From Artemisia argyi (Eukaryota; Streptophyta; Magnoliopsida; Asterales; Asteraceae), in assembly GCA_030686995.1 (NCBI GenBank), contig CM060692.1, forward strand, positions 11,885,465 through 11,949,464: a DNA stretch of 64,000 nucleotides. Reading direction: 5' to 3'. This document shows positions 1 to 17,361 of this stretch, one piece after another. Position 1 is the stretch's first letter. Every line of letters starts with the position of its first letter. A program made the position numbers and the translations under genes. The notes below the pieces were generated by a model that saw only the letters and a program-made list of their open reading frames with translations, did no database searches and was not told the origin of the DNA.

Positions 1-180
1 ATTTTAACTCAATGAGGACTAACGATGCAAATATTTTAACTAAATAAGGACTAACGATTGCAAATATTTTAAGTCTATAGTCAATGAGGACTAACGATGC
101 AAATACTTTAACTCTTGTTAGGAGATAACGGAAAATAATTTGCATCGTTAGTCCTCATTAACTGATATTACTAATGGAGG
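1..180. repeat. Short direct and inverted repeats
   Basis: The motif GGACTAACGATGCAAAT recurs about three times in direct orientation within 130 bases. Its reverse complement (ATTTGCATCGTTAGTCC) follows at about 138-157, so the stretch can fold back on itself. It looks like the edge of a foldback or MITE-like element cut by the window start. No gene is seen here. Confidence 0.5.
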
Positions 181-419
181 GATGGTTTTGGTGCCAACTT
201 TACTACCACAGGAATGATTTTTGTGCAAAAAAAAAAAAAATGTAAAGCGAGAAAAGACCAAACCACATAGAAGTATTTTGAACTTTTCTCCAAGTGTTAT
301 GTCCATTTATATTGTAGAACTAAGAGAATATATTAATAAAATATCTTTGCATTTAATATTAAAAAAGTAAAGACTTTATATCAATTTCTCATCTTGTTGA
401 CGGCGTGTAGTTGTTCCAG

Positions 420-690
420 GATAACCACACTACGCAACATAAATGAGAGCATGACACTAATCCTAAAACAACAAATAGGTATACAGTTGGATATATAAGT
501 GATAGCCATTTTCCTACTTTTGTCTACGTGGGTTCGGAGTTAGCATTGGCTTTCATGACAAAAACAATGAACTACCAACCTTTTCTCTCGACTGATGCTT
601 GTGTTTTATTCTAATTAGATACAAATCCTCCATGAAGTACTCTATCACCAACACCAAAGTTCATTTTTCCAAACAATATCAAAACAATAA
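420..690. repeat. Copy A of an intergenic repeat family
   Basis: This block shares long similarity (GAAAGCATGACACTAA-like start, TTTTGTCTATGTGGG, GGCTTTCATGACAAAAA, TGCTTGTGTTTTAT, AATCCTCCATG) with blocks near 1640-1970, 3505-3640 and 6485-6790. It has no open frame of note and no recognised terminal repeats. Its origin is unknown. Confidence 0.55.
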
Positions 691-750
691 TTCACAGCTG
701 TGAAACTACTACATAACTAAAGATCGTATTGAACATCATTGACAATATAG

Positions 751-752
<2 letters not shown>

Positions 753-804
<52 letters not shown>
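753..804 (+). repeat. Poly-A tract of about 52 nt
   Basis: A pure adenine run of about 52 bases. It could be the tail of an old retroposon or a slipped mononucleotide repeat. No target duplication was identified. Confidence 0.9.
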
Positions 805-806
<2 letters not shown>

Positions 807-1011
807 CTACTATGAGCTAAAACAACATCGGAACATAAATTTTGTTAAGAAAAGATACTTACTCAGTTAGCTAGTTGTCATTCGCTGTCAAGGTCTGATT
901 GAAACCATATGCTAATGATGATGCTATATTCATATACTGTAATAACTTAAGTACCGTGACTAATTAGTCTACTAAGGGTACCCAATCGAACAAAGATTGG
1001 TTTAATACGAG

Positions 1012-1970
1012 GATTGAGACTTAGTATAATAGAATCGATTTTATGATACTCGAAACCTACTTGTACGTAAATTCTAATAACATAACTAGATGTTACTCAC
1101 ATTAAGTGTGATTTTGAAACTCGCAAATGTTGTAGATTAGTCACTTAAGCATAAACCGACAGTTTTACTACTGGTCATCGTTTAGTAGTACTGTCACTAA
1201 CTCGAAAGCGAATGGAATTCCCTTTTGTGAAATGTTATTCTTAGATAATACTGTAATGATTGGCATAATATTTAGATATCTTTGTTTTTACTTGAACGAT
1301 TATTCACCAACCTTTGCTTGTGGAGTATTAAATTCTGAGTGGAGAGAATTTTTGAGCATTTCGTCATCGTTTTTTTCGTTTTAGTATGTACTCTTGGGGT
1401 TATGAACTTGATAAGGTTAGTAGTACATTTACACAAACTTGTATTCTTACTCGTGTTTGTACAACCTGAGAACAAGTCTATTGCAAAAATCTTGGAAGTT
1501 TTCTTTTGTTGCAAAAGTAAAGCCAATGTCATGTCATCGTAATGATGGTTGGTTAGAGACCTATTGGTTTAAAGATATTTTGCAGTTAAAAATAAATAAA
1601 TAAATAAAAAATAGGACTTCATATTAAATTTTCGAGCATGTAGAACCACACCAAGCAACCTACACGAAAGCATGACACTAACCATAAAACAACAAAAGAG
1701 CAAACCGTTCGATATATAAATGATAACCATTTTCCTTCTTTTGTCTATGTGGGATGAGAGTTAGCATGGCTTTCATGACAAAAATAATGAAGTGCCTACC
1801 TTTTCTCTCGAGTCATGCTTGTGTTTTATTTCTAATAAGCACCATCGATATGCACACTGAACATTGTTTTTGGATTTAACTTGATTATTGATGCTAAGCT
1901 CCATGATAATCACTAACAATGTATTTAGATATAAATCCTCCATGGAGTACTCTTAGGCTTGATGCAGTAA
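1012..1970. repeat. Intergenic duplicated block, copy B
   Basis: From GAGACTTAGTATAATAGAA onward this block is closely similar to 5738-6800, with small indels and substitutions throughout. Both contain a 60-70 codon frame without an ATG start (near 1339 and 6077) that is disrupted differently in each copy, so I do not treat it as coding. The 3' third (1640-1970) also matches 420-690. Confidence 0.6.
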
Positions 1971-2325
1971 GGAGAGACAATCCATCCTAATTTACTGTCA
2001 TGTCAGATTTCTCTCTCCAGCGATTGGGTGCCCTAATAAGGGCGACACACACTACAAAAAATATATTCACGTCAGCTTTCTCTCTCCAGCCATTAAATAA
2101 AAGTTTAGGATAAAAGCCTTTTTGCCTATAAATCTTAACATTGATTATGACTTGAGCTATAGTACATTTAGTTATCACTCTTTGTTTTACTCATCTCTCT
2201 TCATGATTTTGTCAACGAAAGCGGGTTGATTAACAAACGAGGAGCCAAAGATCTTCGTTCATGTTCAACCATTGTTATTGTTGTTTATGAATATTACCAT
2301 TTTTTTCCAATATATATATATATAT

Positions 2326-3279
2326 AGAGAGAGAGAGTGAGGATCACGTGCGGATACATTTTTTAAGTGCGGACGTGCGGATTGATCTGGTCCGTCCAAT
2401 CCAGATCTGATCTTGACTTTTTAAAAAAAGTCAAGATCTAGCGCTATTGTTATCTTCTTGATATTCTTAATGAAAATGATTTTTTTAATTTTTTTCCTTT
2501 TGAGCGATCCTTAATATTGTTATCTTCTTTCATTTTTTTATTTTTTCAGATTTTTCTAAGAACTTTTTGTTTTTTTGATTATGAGTGCTACCGTGATATT
2601 AACCATATTATGAGTTCTACCGTGATATTAACAATATTATGAGCTGGATCTTGACTTTTTTTATTACGACAGTAAAAAAGTTTATGTGATATCAGAATCT
2701 GATTTTGACTTTTTTTATTACGATAGTAAAAAAGTTTATGTGATATCAGAATCTGATCCTGATCTTGACTTTTTTTATTACGATAGTAAAAAAGTTACGG
2801 CGATATTAACTTTGATATTAAGAAAGCATGATAGTTACGGCGATATTAACAATTTTTATTAAGAAAAAGTTTTTACGATATTAAAAAAGTTATTGTGATA
2901 TTAATTTTTTTATTAAAAAAAAAGTTTTCAGAATCTGATTTTGACTTTTGTATCAGATCTTGACTTTTGTAAAAAAGTCAAAATCAGATTCTGATATCAC
3001 AATACCTTTAACGATGAAAACGATTTTTTTTTGAATTTTTTTTCAGCGATTCTTAATTATTTGTTGTCCTCTTTATTTTTTTAATTTTTTCAGATTTTTT
3101 TGAATTTTTTTCAGAAAAAAAAGCTAATACGATAGTAACGATCTTAAAAAAAGACCGGATATTTACGATAATGCCACCGCGTTTTTTTTTTTATCCTAAT
3201 CTGAAATGGACGGATGATCGTGTGGTCCACATTCATCCGTACTATCCGCACTAAAAAGGAAAAACGCACCCGATCCCTT

Positions 3280-3282
<3 letters not shown>
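2326..3282. mobile_element. Non-coding inverted-repeat element in a (TA)n array
   Basis: A ~957-bp AT-rich stretch sits between a (TA)n run ending at about 2325 and another beginning at about 3283. The left end (AGAGAGAGTGAGGATCACGTGCGGA) and the reverse complement of the right end (AGGGAAGGGATCGGGTGCG, then AGTGCGGAT) are imperfect inverted repeats. Interior repeats (GATCTTGACTTTTT, TTACGATAGTAAAAAAG, GTGATATCAGAATCTGAT) recur. Insertion into TA microsatellites resembles the Micron type of MITE described in rice; that assignment is inference. No coding frame. Confidence 0.5.

Positions 3283-3348
<66 letters not shown>
3283..3348. repeat. (TA)n microsatellite
   Basis: About 33 uninterrupted TA dinucleotides directly abut the right end of the 2.3-3.3 kb element. 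Confidence 0.95.
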
Positions 3349-3350
<2 letters not shown>

Positions 3351-3504
3351 TAATCTTATTAGTGCTTGTTAAGAAAAAAAAAATACATGAAGAAAAATCA
3401 AGACCTCATATCAACTTTTTTTTTTTTTTTTTTTGATCATAGACCTCATATCAACTTTACGTAAAAGTTATATGGAGTTCTCTTTCGCTCAATGTATAAG
3501 AGAA

Positions 3505-3640
3505 CTTCGTAGAACCTCTATGAAAGCATGATATTGACCCAAGCACGTTGAACAAGTAGACCGTGTGGTATATATGTGATAACCATTTATCTTCTTTTGT
3601 CTATGTGGGATGAAAGTTATCATGGCTTTCATAACAATAA
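3505..3640. repeat. Copy C (short) of the intergenic repeat family
   Basis: GAAAGCATGATATTGACC, GTGATAACCATTTATCTTCTTTTG and TCTATGTGGGATG-like segments match the blocks at 430-580, 1660-1800 and 6500-6660. It is the shortest of the four copies. Confidence 0.5.
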
Positions 3641-3718
3641 GGTACTATCCATATATTGTTTAGTATTTTTCTAAATATTATTGTCAATAACGTTTCCTCT
3701 TATATGAAAAAAATAAAA

Positions 3719-3724
<6 letters not shown>

Positions 3725-3768
<44 letters not shown>
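3725..3768. repeat. (GA)n microsatellite
   Basis: A perfect run of about 22 GA/AG dinucleotides in a gene-free stretch. Confidence 0.95.
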
Positions 3769-3770
<2 letters not shown>

Positions 3771-4504
3771 ATTAAACGCAACCTGTGAGTTCTTGATAAG
3801 AATAATCTATATAGTTAAAACAATCCCAAAAATGATGATCTACAACTATATCATTGCATCAAGGAAACTTGCAACGAGGTTGGCCATTATTTTTAAAAAA
3901 AGCCTCCAACTCACGATCAACAAAAACTTTATCAATCCTTTTTTATGGCCGTTTTAGGTCCTATACATTATACAAAATAAACATAAATAAAGACATGTAT
4001 CAACTTAAGCGAAATTGACCATAAATGAAGACATGTATCAACTTAAGCGAAATTGACTATAAATGATTGACTTGTACTTAATTCCTAGTTCTGTATAACC
4101 CAGAGGTATGTGCAAACAGCTAAGCTTAATTGATCATCAGCTAAAGTACGATTGCATTTGATCATCTCTTATTATTACTAGTATATATCAGTATTAGTAT
4201 TAGAGGTTATATATATGAACTATGTGCAATTTAAAAAAAGATACTTATGTTAAAAAGGATAGTACTATATTGCCTTTTACTAGTATAATACCTCTTGCCA
4301 AGGTTTGAGATCTTTACATCTCTGGATCATATCAGGAGTTAATTGGGAGATTGTTCTTTTGAGTTGATCCAGGGTTGGAAGTTTCACATCATCATCTACA
4401 TCCTTAAATTCAGGCCTTAGTACTAATGTATGTTGCCTCTTGTTTGATCCACAATTTTAAAAAGCAAGTTGCATGTGAGGGGCCTTGAATATATAGTTTC
4501 TAAT

Positions 4505-5553
4505 CTACACATTTTTTTCCTCTTCCTTTAGGACTCTCAGCCTCTCTTCCCTTTGTGCAGATATACGTCGAATCTCAGCCTCCTGCTTTTCAGCTGCTAA
4601 GCGTTCTTGCGTAGCCAAATAAACACAATCCTCCTACAAAAAAAATACGAATAACCAGACCAACTTAAAATTAACTTTAAGACAATATACATGTATTATA
4701 GTTAAAATTGTAAAAACCTCTTCGACATCTTTCTCGGATACTTTCTCATCTTTGAGAAACTCATTCTGGATTTCTGACTCAAACAAATCTAGGAAATTAT
4801 GATTTAAATTTGGGCAGTACTCATCAGCAAATATAAGCATCCTTATCATCATTGTCGAATTTATCCTGTAAATATATTTTATTAAGTAAAATGTAAGGGA
4901 TTCAGCTAACTATATATTTTATTAAGAAAAATTAAACGGTAATTACTTTTTCCAGTTCTTTGTGCTCTTTCTCATCAACGTTGTGCAATTTGTCCTGCAT
5001 GTGCTCTGTCTCATCAACTTTGTGCAATTTGTCCTGCCCGTGCTCTTTCTCAGCAACTTTGTGCAATTTGTTCTGCCCGTGTTCTTTTTTACCAACCTTC
5101 ATTTTTCTCGTAATACACTGGGTAACACAAAAGATAAAGTACATGATGAATCAGTGAATAAAATTTTGCTAATCCAAACACCTCAGCAAAACAAGAGACA
5201 TATAGTTAAGGTTATAAACAAACTTGAATATAGGTTTCAAGTTTGTGAACCCGTGATCTCAAACTGTTGACTTCTGCAGGTAACAACATAAAACCATTAC
5301 GTATACCCTGTGATGTCCTAACACGATCCTGAAGAGTATATGATGCTTGTGGCGCTGGAACTTCATTGTCAATAGCATGAATTTTAGCACGAAGTGCTGC
5401 TCGTTTACGTAAATAATCTTCAAAAAGCCCTCCACGGTTAACAGCAGGCACGGGTCTCGATGCATACCTGTTAAAAAACTTAATGCCTTTGGTGTACCAT
5501 TCTGTATCAGCCTCAGCTCTCGTAGGATATAGATCATGGTTTATTTCTTTCAA
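4505..5553 (-). pseudogene. Unknown multi-exon gene with 13-residue repeats, 5' truncated
   Basis: I do not recognise this gene. Four minus-strand exons with good splice borders are visible: 5224-5553 (110 codons, preceded by a T-rich tract and AG, no obvious ATG), 4947-5117, 4718-4865 and 4505-4633 (ends in TAG). Exon 1 encodes a charged protein with a probable coiled coil near its end (LRSRVHKLETYIQ). Exon 2 is about 3.5 tandem copies of a 13-residue unit like KEHGQDKLHKVDE. Exon 3 is acidic and exon 4 is a Glu/Arg-rich helix. Exons 1 to 2 and 3 to 4 join in phase, but exon 2 to exon 3 is out of frame by one position: the phase-0 reading meets TGA after 13 codons. Upstream sequence runs into the duplicated block at 5738, so earlier exons are absent. 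A transposon-carried or decaying host gene is most likely. Confidence 0.45.
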
Positions 5554-5737
5554 CTAACAAAAAAATAAAAAAAGAAAAGAAAAAAGATAGTGAGATAAGC
5601 GTTAACCATAATCATACTCACAACTCGACTAGTAAGAGTCTTAAAAACCAAATATAAGCAAAGTATCCAACCAGAATATAAGCAAAAACCAAATATATGT
5701 TGACAAATAACTAAGGTGCACTCAGACTACCTGTAAA

Positions 5738-6403
5738 TTCTGAGACTTAGTATAATAGAAATATAGAATCGATTTTAAGATACTCGAAACCTACCTGTTC
5801 GTAAATTCTAATAACATAATTAGAATGTAAGTCACATTAATGTGTACTAGTATTTGAAACTCGCTAATGTTGTAGAATAGTCACTCAAGCATAAATCGAC
5901 GGTTTTACTACTGGTCACTTTTTAGTAGTGCTCTGACTAACGCGAAAGCAAAAATGGAATTCCCTTTTGTAAAATGTTGTTCTTAGATAATCATGATTGG
6001 TATAGTAGTTAGATATATTTGTTTTTACTTGAACGATTATTCACCAACCTTTGCTTGTGGAGCATTAAAATTCTGAGTGGAGAGAATTTTTGAGCATTTC
6101 GTCATCATTTTTTTCGTTTTAGTACGTACTCTTGGGGGTTATGAACTTGATAAGGTATTAAGGTTACTAGTACATTTGCACAAACTTGTGTTCTTACTCG
6201 TGTTTGTACAACCTCAGAACAAGTCTATTGCAAAAATCTTAAAAGTTTTCTTTTGTTGCAAGAGTAATGTTTGTACAACCTGAGAACAAGTCTATTGCAA
6301 AAATCTTAAAAGTTTTCTTTTGTTGCAAGAGTAAAGCCAATGTCATTAACATCGTAATGATGGTTGGTTAGAGGCCTATTGGTTTAATGATATTTTGTAG
6401 TTA

Positions 6404-6440
<37 letters not shown>

Positions 6441-6800
6441 AAGACTTTATATCACGTTGTCGGAATGGAGACTTAGTATGTTCCATTAGAACCATACCAA
6501 GCAACCTATACGAAAGCATGACACTAATCCGAAAGCATGACACTAATCCTAAAACAATTAATGAGTAGACACTCGGATATATAAATGATAACCATATCCC
6601 TTCTTTTGTCTATGCGGGATGGGAGTTAGCAGCTTTCATGCCAAAAATAATGAAGTGCCTACCTTCTCTCAAGTCATATTTGTGTTTTATTCTAATAAGC
6701 ACCATCCATATGCACTAAGCGACGATATAATAAGTTACAGATCCTCCATGGAGTAGTCTATCACCCACCCCAAAGTTCATTCTTCCGAAAAATATCAAAT
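5738..6800. repeat. Intergenic duplicated block, copy D
   Basis: Paralogous to 1012-1970. It contains a local tandem duplication around 6210-6340 (GTTTGTACAACCTGAGAAC and the following AAAAGTTTTCTTTTGTTGCA appear twice), a poly-A run at about 6410-6438, and another small duplication at about 6510-6550 (GAAAGCATGACACTAATCC twice). No gene is supported. Confidence 0.6.
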
Positions 6801-7239
6801 CCAGTAAAATACATAACTACAAAAGTTATGTATCATTTTGAACAGCAATGACAAGATAAAAGAAAGTGACAAACTTCTAAGAGCTAAAACAGCACCGGAA
6901 TATAAGTTTTGTTAAGAAAAAGGAACAAAGATCAATTTAATGCGAGGCTTAATATATTTTTTATTTGTGTACATATGCTCTTTACCATATACATAGAAAC
7001 AAATTTACAGAATCTGAAATCACTTAATTAAGCCTCAATCCAATGACAACGGCATAAACTTTGAGTTGCACTCTCCAAAGCTGATGCAAGTATCACTTTT
7101 TTTTTTTTACCGCTTATAAGTTTGTCCAAGAATGAATTAGATTAGGCTAGTACATGACTACCAACGGACATACCAGATCAACGATAATCTTCCCATTTTA
7201 AGGAAGACCCCATATAGATTACATGAAAAACACCTCGTT

Positions 7240-7245
7240 TTTATT
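7240..7245 (-). terminator. Candidate polyadenylation signal of the glucosylceramidase gene
   Basis: On the minus strand AATAAA lies about 43 bases after the stop codon, in an AT-rich tail. Plant poly-A signals are loose, so this is only a candidate. The flank 6800-7240 shows no gene. Confidence 0.35.
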
Positions 7246-7287
7246 GGTTAGTTCCCGAAAGCACAAATGACAACAACATGAATGATG

Positions 7288-13176
<5,889 letters not shown>

Positions 13177-13878
13177 ACTTTTCAACTAACTAACTGAATT
13201 TGTAACAGAATTTGTAACTGTCTAACTGTTTTTTTTTTTATAAAATTATATGAATCAGATCTAATTTTTGATCTGTTTGATTATTATTGATAACAACTTA
13301 TAACCTAATTTGGAGTAGTGTCTTGAACTCAAAGTAAAAGTCAAAATTAGTGAAAATGAAGACTCAAAAATGTGATGTACCGAACCGACTGAGATTGAAA
13401 AAAAGTTGAATATATAAATAAATTTATAAATTTATATAAGTCTGTTATAGAAAATATATAGATTGTGAATGATACAGTAGTAATAAAGAAAAATGGATCG
13501 AGTTACGAGAAAGTTGGATGGAGTGAATGAGGGGCGATAACGGAGAAGGTTACACCTGTGAATGGTGACACACCATTTTCTTTCTAGTAATATGTGTGTG
13601 TGTGTTATGTGGAATATTTGTGACTAGGAGAAAAAGAGAGGGGAGTATTATTCTTCAATGGCGTCGCACACGCACTACGAAAATAGTGAATATGCATACA
13701 CACACGGTTTTGTATTTGATTTTTTTGGAAGAGTTTATGAAAGTTTTGTTTAGGAATTGGGAAGGTAATGATACAAAAACATGGATATGAGATAGGGGTA
13801 TGTTTATGGTTGTGAAATTTAAATTAATTTAGTTTGTCTAGATTATCTTCAAGTATATTCTAAATTTAGTAAAATTAT

Positions 13879-13911
<33 letters not shown>

Positions 13912-14369
13912 ACAAATTTTCAAAAATCTTCATGTGGGTAAGTCTAGTCATGTGAGTCATGCCATTTGTGGAAATGTAGCTCCACGGCTGTGGATCCTCA
14001 ATGGAACAGGAGTTTTACTCACAACTTGGTGAAGCCTTCTACAAGAGCCCTTAACTGTTTCTAGTATGGCTTCTGGAACAGTTAGGTAGGGTGTTTGTAA
14101 GTAGGAAATGTAGTCAAGGTGTGTGGTTTCTCCATGGTTGCCTAGGGCTGGTGTTCCTAGTAAAATGGTAAGATTACTAGACTAGATGAATGGTGAATTG
14201 AATCAGCTTTCTTTATTGTTTTTGATAGTGCTCTGAATATAGAAGGATCAAATGGGACATGTCCATTGTGATGCCTAAATGATTTGGGAGTAACCATATA
14301 ATTTTTTGTGTTATAATAATATTCACCATTTCAGAGGGGAAAAAAAAAACAAAACCTCAAGTGGAGACT
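13177..14369. other. Upstream intergenic region of the glucosylceramidase gene
   Basis: Probable promoter and 5' UTR of the minus-strand gene for the first several hundred bases, then AT-rich DNA with a T run of about 30 nt at 13880-13910. The less AT-rich part (13920-14290) has no open frame or motif I recognise. Confidence 0.4.
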
Positions 14370-14630
14370 TTTTCATAGTAATAATTTTATTTAAAAAAAA
14401 ATATTATTTTCTTATTAGGTAATATTTTATATTTATCAATAACATAAATAGAAGATAAATACAAAAATATAGATAAGATGCAATTAACAATAAGATTAAA
14501 ATTTTTAAATAATTATCTTTAATAATAAAAAACTATAATTAAACATAATAAATCAAAAAAACAAAAATTAAATTATTTGTTTTTTAATAAATAAAAATAT
14601 ATGATTAAAAAAAAATTAAATTATAACTAG
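14370..14630 (+). mobile_element. Helitron 3' region lacking its terminal hairpin
   Basis: This stretch is the reverse complement, with modest divergence, of 28817-29100 (shared: ATAGAAGATAAATAC, AATTATCTTTAATAATAAAAAA, ATTAAACAT, ATATGATTAAAAAAAAATTAAA). It ends in TTATAACTAG followed by T, the CTRR|T terminus expected of Helitrons. The GC hairpin present in the partner just before TATAACTAG is missing here. The 5' end was not located. Confidence 0.5.
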
Positions 14631-16420
14631 TACACACTATATTAATATATATATATAAAAAAAACATAATTTTGTATTTTAAAAAACACATGTTTTGCAT
14701 CAAAGGTCAAACCAGAATCACGATTTCGCAAATATAATTATATGATGTTATACACCGTTGTTTTGCTCGAGTTTTCGTCTATTATATAAAAGTTAGATAT
14801 TTATTAGGTGAAAATTTAAAAAACAAATAGAATTAGAAAGGTAGTGGTACAAAAAGATGGATGTGTAGAAGATAAGGGAATCTTTATTACCCTTTTGGTT
14901 TTCATCTTTCTTACAAGTATGTTTATCACAAAAGGTATTTTTAAAGTGAGTTTTTACTTAGCGACTCAGCCTAGCAATAGTACCAACATTATTCCCCTCG
15001 AGTAAGCATCAATGTGTTATATCAGGTTTTTTACTTCACCACTAAGTAAATGTAATAAGGACCACCACCAAAATACCTATATAGTTAATATGTATGTGTG
15101 GTTTGTGTGTCTCACAAATCGATGGTGTGCACCACTAACATCTCGCTAAAATTTCACCACCACACGTGGTGTTTTAATGTTTGATGTGTGATGAGGGGTT
15201 GCACGTGTGTTACACCTTTTTATTACTATCGGTCTAAGAACTATGCTCAATCGTATTTATTGTTCTAATAATCTCTCATTCATTTATCTTTTATGTATGT
15301 TTTGCTAAGTATAAACGTTCACACACAAGTACACAACATACATGCACAAACTACCTCGTATATGGTTTTAAGATAGGTTGGGTTGGTCACTTTTATTCTC
15401 GAAAAAATCCCGGTTACCTTTACATCCGTAACAAGCTCACCTTTCCCTCGCGCGCAGCTCCTTCTACACCTATCCTTAAAAATATAAACAAAATACCATG
15501 TTATAATATATGAACGAGTTCGCATCTTTATACGCATATAAATTACTAACAAAGATTTAAGCTCACGTATAAACTTATGAATTAAGCATATGATTGATGA
15601 TTCTCTTGAAAAAGAAAATGATTCTCTTAAATCACTTTGCCTTCCAAAATCCAAAAAGAGTACGCCTAACATAGATAATAATGGCTCAACTAATTTATGA
15701 ACTTTTGTAATTTAGGAGTATCTTTTTATATTTATTATCACGTGGATTTTAAATAATTTAATAGGTAAATATAATGATTAAGAAATTTGAGTTTTACTAA
15801 CTAGAGTGACTTTTTTTAGATTTTGTTTGCAAGTCAAAATCCATCTAACGGCACAATATGGGTCGAAATCAAATCATGGGCATATGTGACATAACAAAAC
15901 CAAACATTTTCATTTGTCAATCCAACACGACATTTATAAATCAGGTAACAAAAATAACTAATCATAAGTTTTTATACATTTAAGCACACAATCAAAGTAT
16001 GTATACAAAATGAGAATTACGCATTACTAATAATAGATTCTAAACAACGACATCGAGTGATGGAATTAGAGAGAGCCTCGAGAAGTAAAGGAACACTCAT
16101 ATATTTTCACGGCTTCATGCTAATCTAGTCGGAAGGAATTCGGTTTCTTTAATGCACCGGATATAAAAAATTGTGTTTACACTTTTGTTTTTATATTTTA
16201 AATACACCTGAAAAAAAAATTCGGTGTTCATTCCTAACAACATCATGCTTTTACCGCCTGTAATGGTCGGTCGTCACTTTCGTCGACCCTCATATTTGAT
16301 GCGTCCTCCCCACTACGTCACTCTCCACTCGTCCTCATCCAAAAACAGCTCAACTCGGTCGTATTTAAGACCGAGTTCTCCCCTCTTTGTTGTGTGTGAG
16401 TGTGTATTTGTGGGGTATGT
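14631..16420. other. Intergenic region, nothing recognised
   Basis: AT-rich DNA with a few short open frames on both strands (for example near 15319-15672 minus and 16224-16436 plus) that have no recognisable domain and no splice context. No gene, RNA or complete mobile element is supported. Confidence 0.4.
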
Positions 16421-16429
16421 TTTTGGTAA
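16421..16429 (+). repeat. Left 9-bp target site duplication (TTTTGGTAA)
   Basis: TTTTGGTAA directly precedes the left terminus GGGATAATTACC and is identical to 28709-28717 after the right terminus. Nine bases is the duplication length made by Mutator-superfamily transposases. Confidence 0.85.
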
Positions 16430-16700
16430 GGGATAATTACCAAAACGGATCATTGACTTTTTGACCAGTCACTTTTTAGACTTTGAAATTTCACTTCCCA
16501 AAATTAGATCGGGCAACTAAAAAATTGAGCAACTCAATAAGAGTTTGACACGTGTCCAATATTTAATTATTAAAGTACAAAAATTAGAATGTATTTGTAA
16601 GGTATGTGTAAGTGTTGTGTAAGGTATTTTAAGGTTTTTTCATGGGCAACTAGCTATATATTGGGCGACTTGTATTGGGCAACTTTTTTTTTTGTACTTT
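16430..16700 (+). repeat. Left terminal inverted repeat of the Mutator-like element
   Basis: Starts GGGATAATTACCAAAA. About two thirds identical, by eye, to the reverse complement of 28470-28708. It contains a G-box palindrome inside GACACGTGTCC, several GGGCAACT motifs, and a T run before TGTACTTTCACC. TIRs of Mutator elements often hold promoters; whether this one drives neighbouring genes cannot be seen from sequence alone. Confidence 0.75.
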
Positions 16701-17114
16701 CACCACTTTTAACAATCATACGGTACAAAGATTAAGTTGGTCATTTAGCTTTAATGATACTTAACGTTCACAAAACAAATTAATATAGTCCTAAACACTT
16801 CAAAGCACACTATATATATATTATATACCCCATCAATCTCATAGCTTCTTCAACCATGACCACCACCACCAGCAAGCATATTTGATTCTCACAGCTTCTT
16901 CAACCATCACCACCACCAGCAGCAAGCATATTTGAATACCACCTGACCTCTCCACCACCACCACCGTATCTGAGTACCACCTGAGTGCACCACCATCCGC
17001 CATTGCCGTCTCTGCTGAATGTTTCTCTCGCCTCCACTCTGTCGCTCTAAGGTTGTTGCTTCCTCCAGTCTTATCTTTAATGAAACTAGGCTGTTGTAGG
17101 ATGTAATCCGCAGG

Positions 17115-17171
17115 TTGACTTTCGAAAGTCAAAATGCAATTGGAATAACAAAATTTGACTATTAAAGTCAA
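17115..17171. promoter_or_regulatory. Two inverted W-box-like palindromes
   Basis: TTGACTTTCGAAAGTCAA at 17115-17132 is a perfect 18-bp palindrome, and TTTGACTATTAAAGTCAA at 17154-17171 is a near-palindrome. Both are inverted TTGAC cores, the WRKY-binding W-box core. The second motif recurs at 19243, 21891 and 22050, all inside the Mutator-like element. A regulatory role is inference; they could equally be relics of shared repeat ends. Confidence 0.4.
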
Positions 17172-17361
17172 CACATTTTTCTTTGATTGGCTTTGTCCCA
17201 CCTAGAAATGTTGTTGATTGAACTTTGAAGTTCATTGTTACTTACTTTCTAGTTTGACAAATTGAATGAAACAGAACATAAACATTTGAATTCAATTTCG
17301 ATAAAAAAGAACACAAAAATAAAGATTTCATTGAAAATAAAATAAACATTACATTAAACAA

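Noticed and set aside
1339..1542. 67-codon hydrophobic frame with a similar frame at 6077
   Set aside because: No ATG start, and the two copies are disrupted differently; it is part of a repeated intergenic block.
16224..16436. 70-codon frame running into the left end of the Mutator-like element
   Set aside because: It ends inside the TIR and has no continuation after the right target duplication; no sign of an interrupted gene.
16839..17201. 120-codon minus-strand frame with Trp/Val-rich end
   Set aside because: The odd composition comes from CACCACCAC-type repeats near the element end; no start context or homologue is evident.
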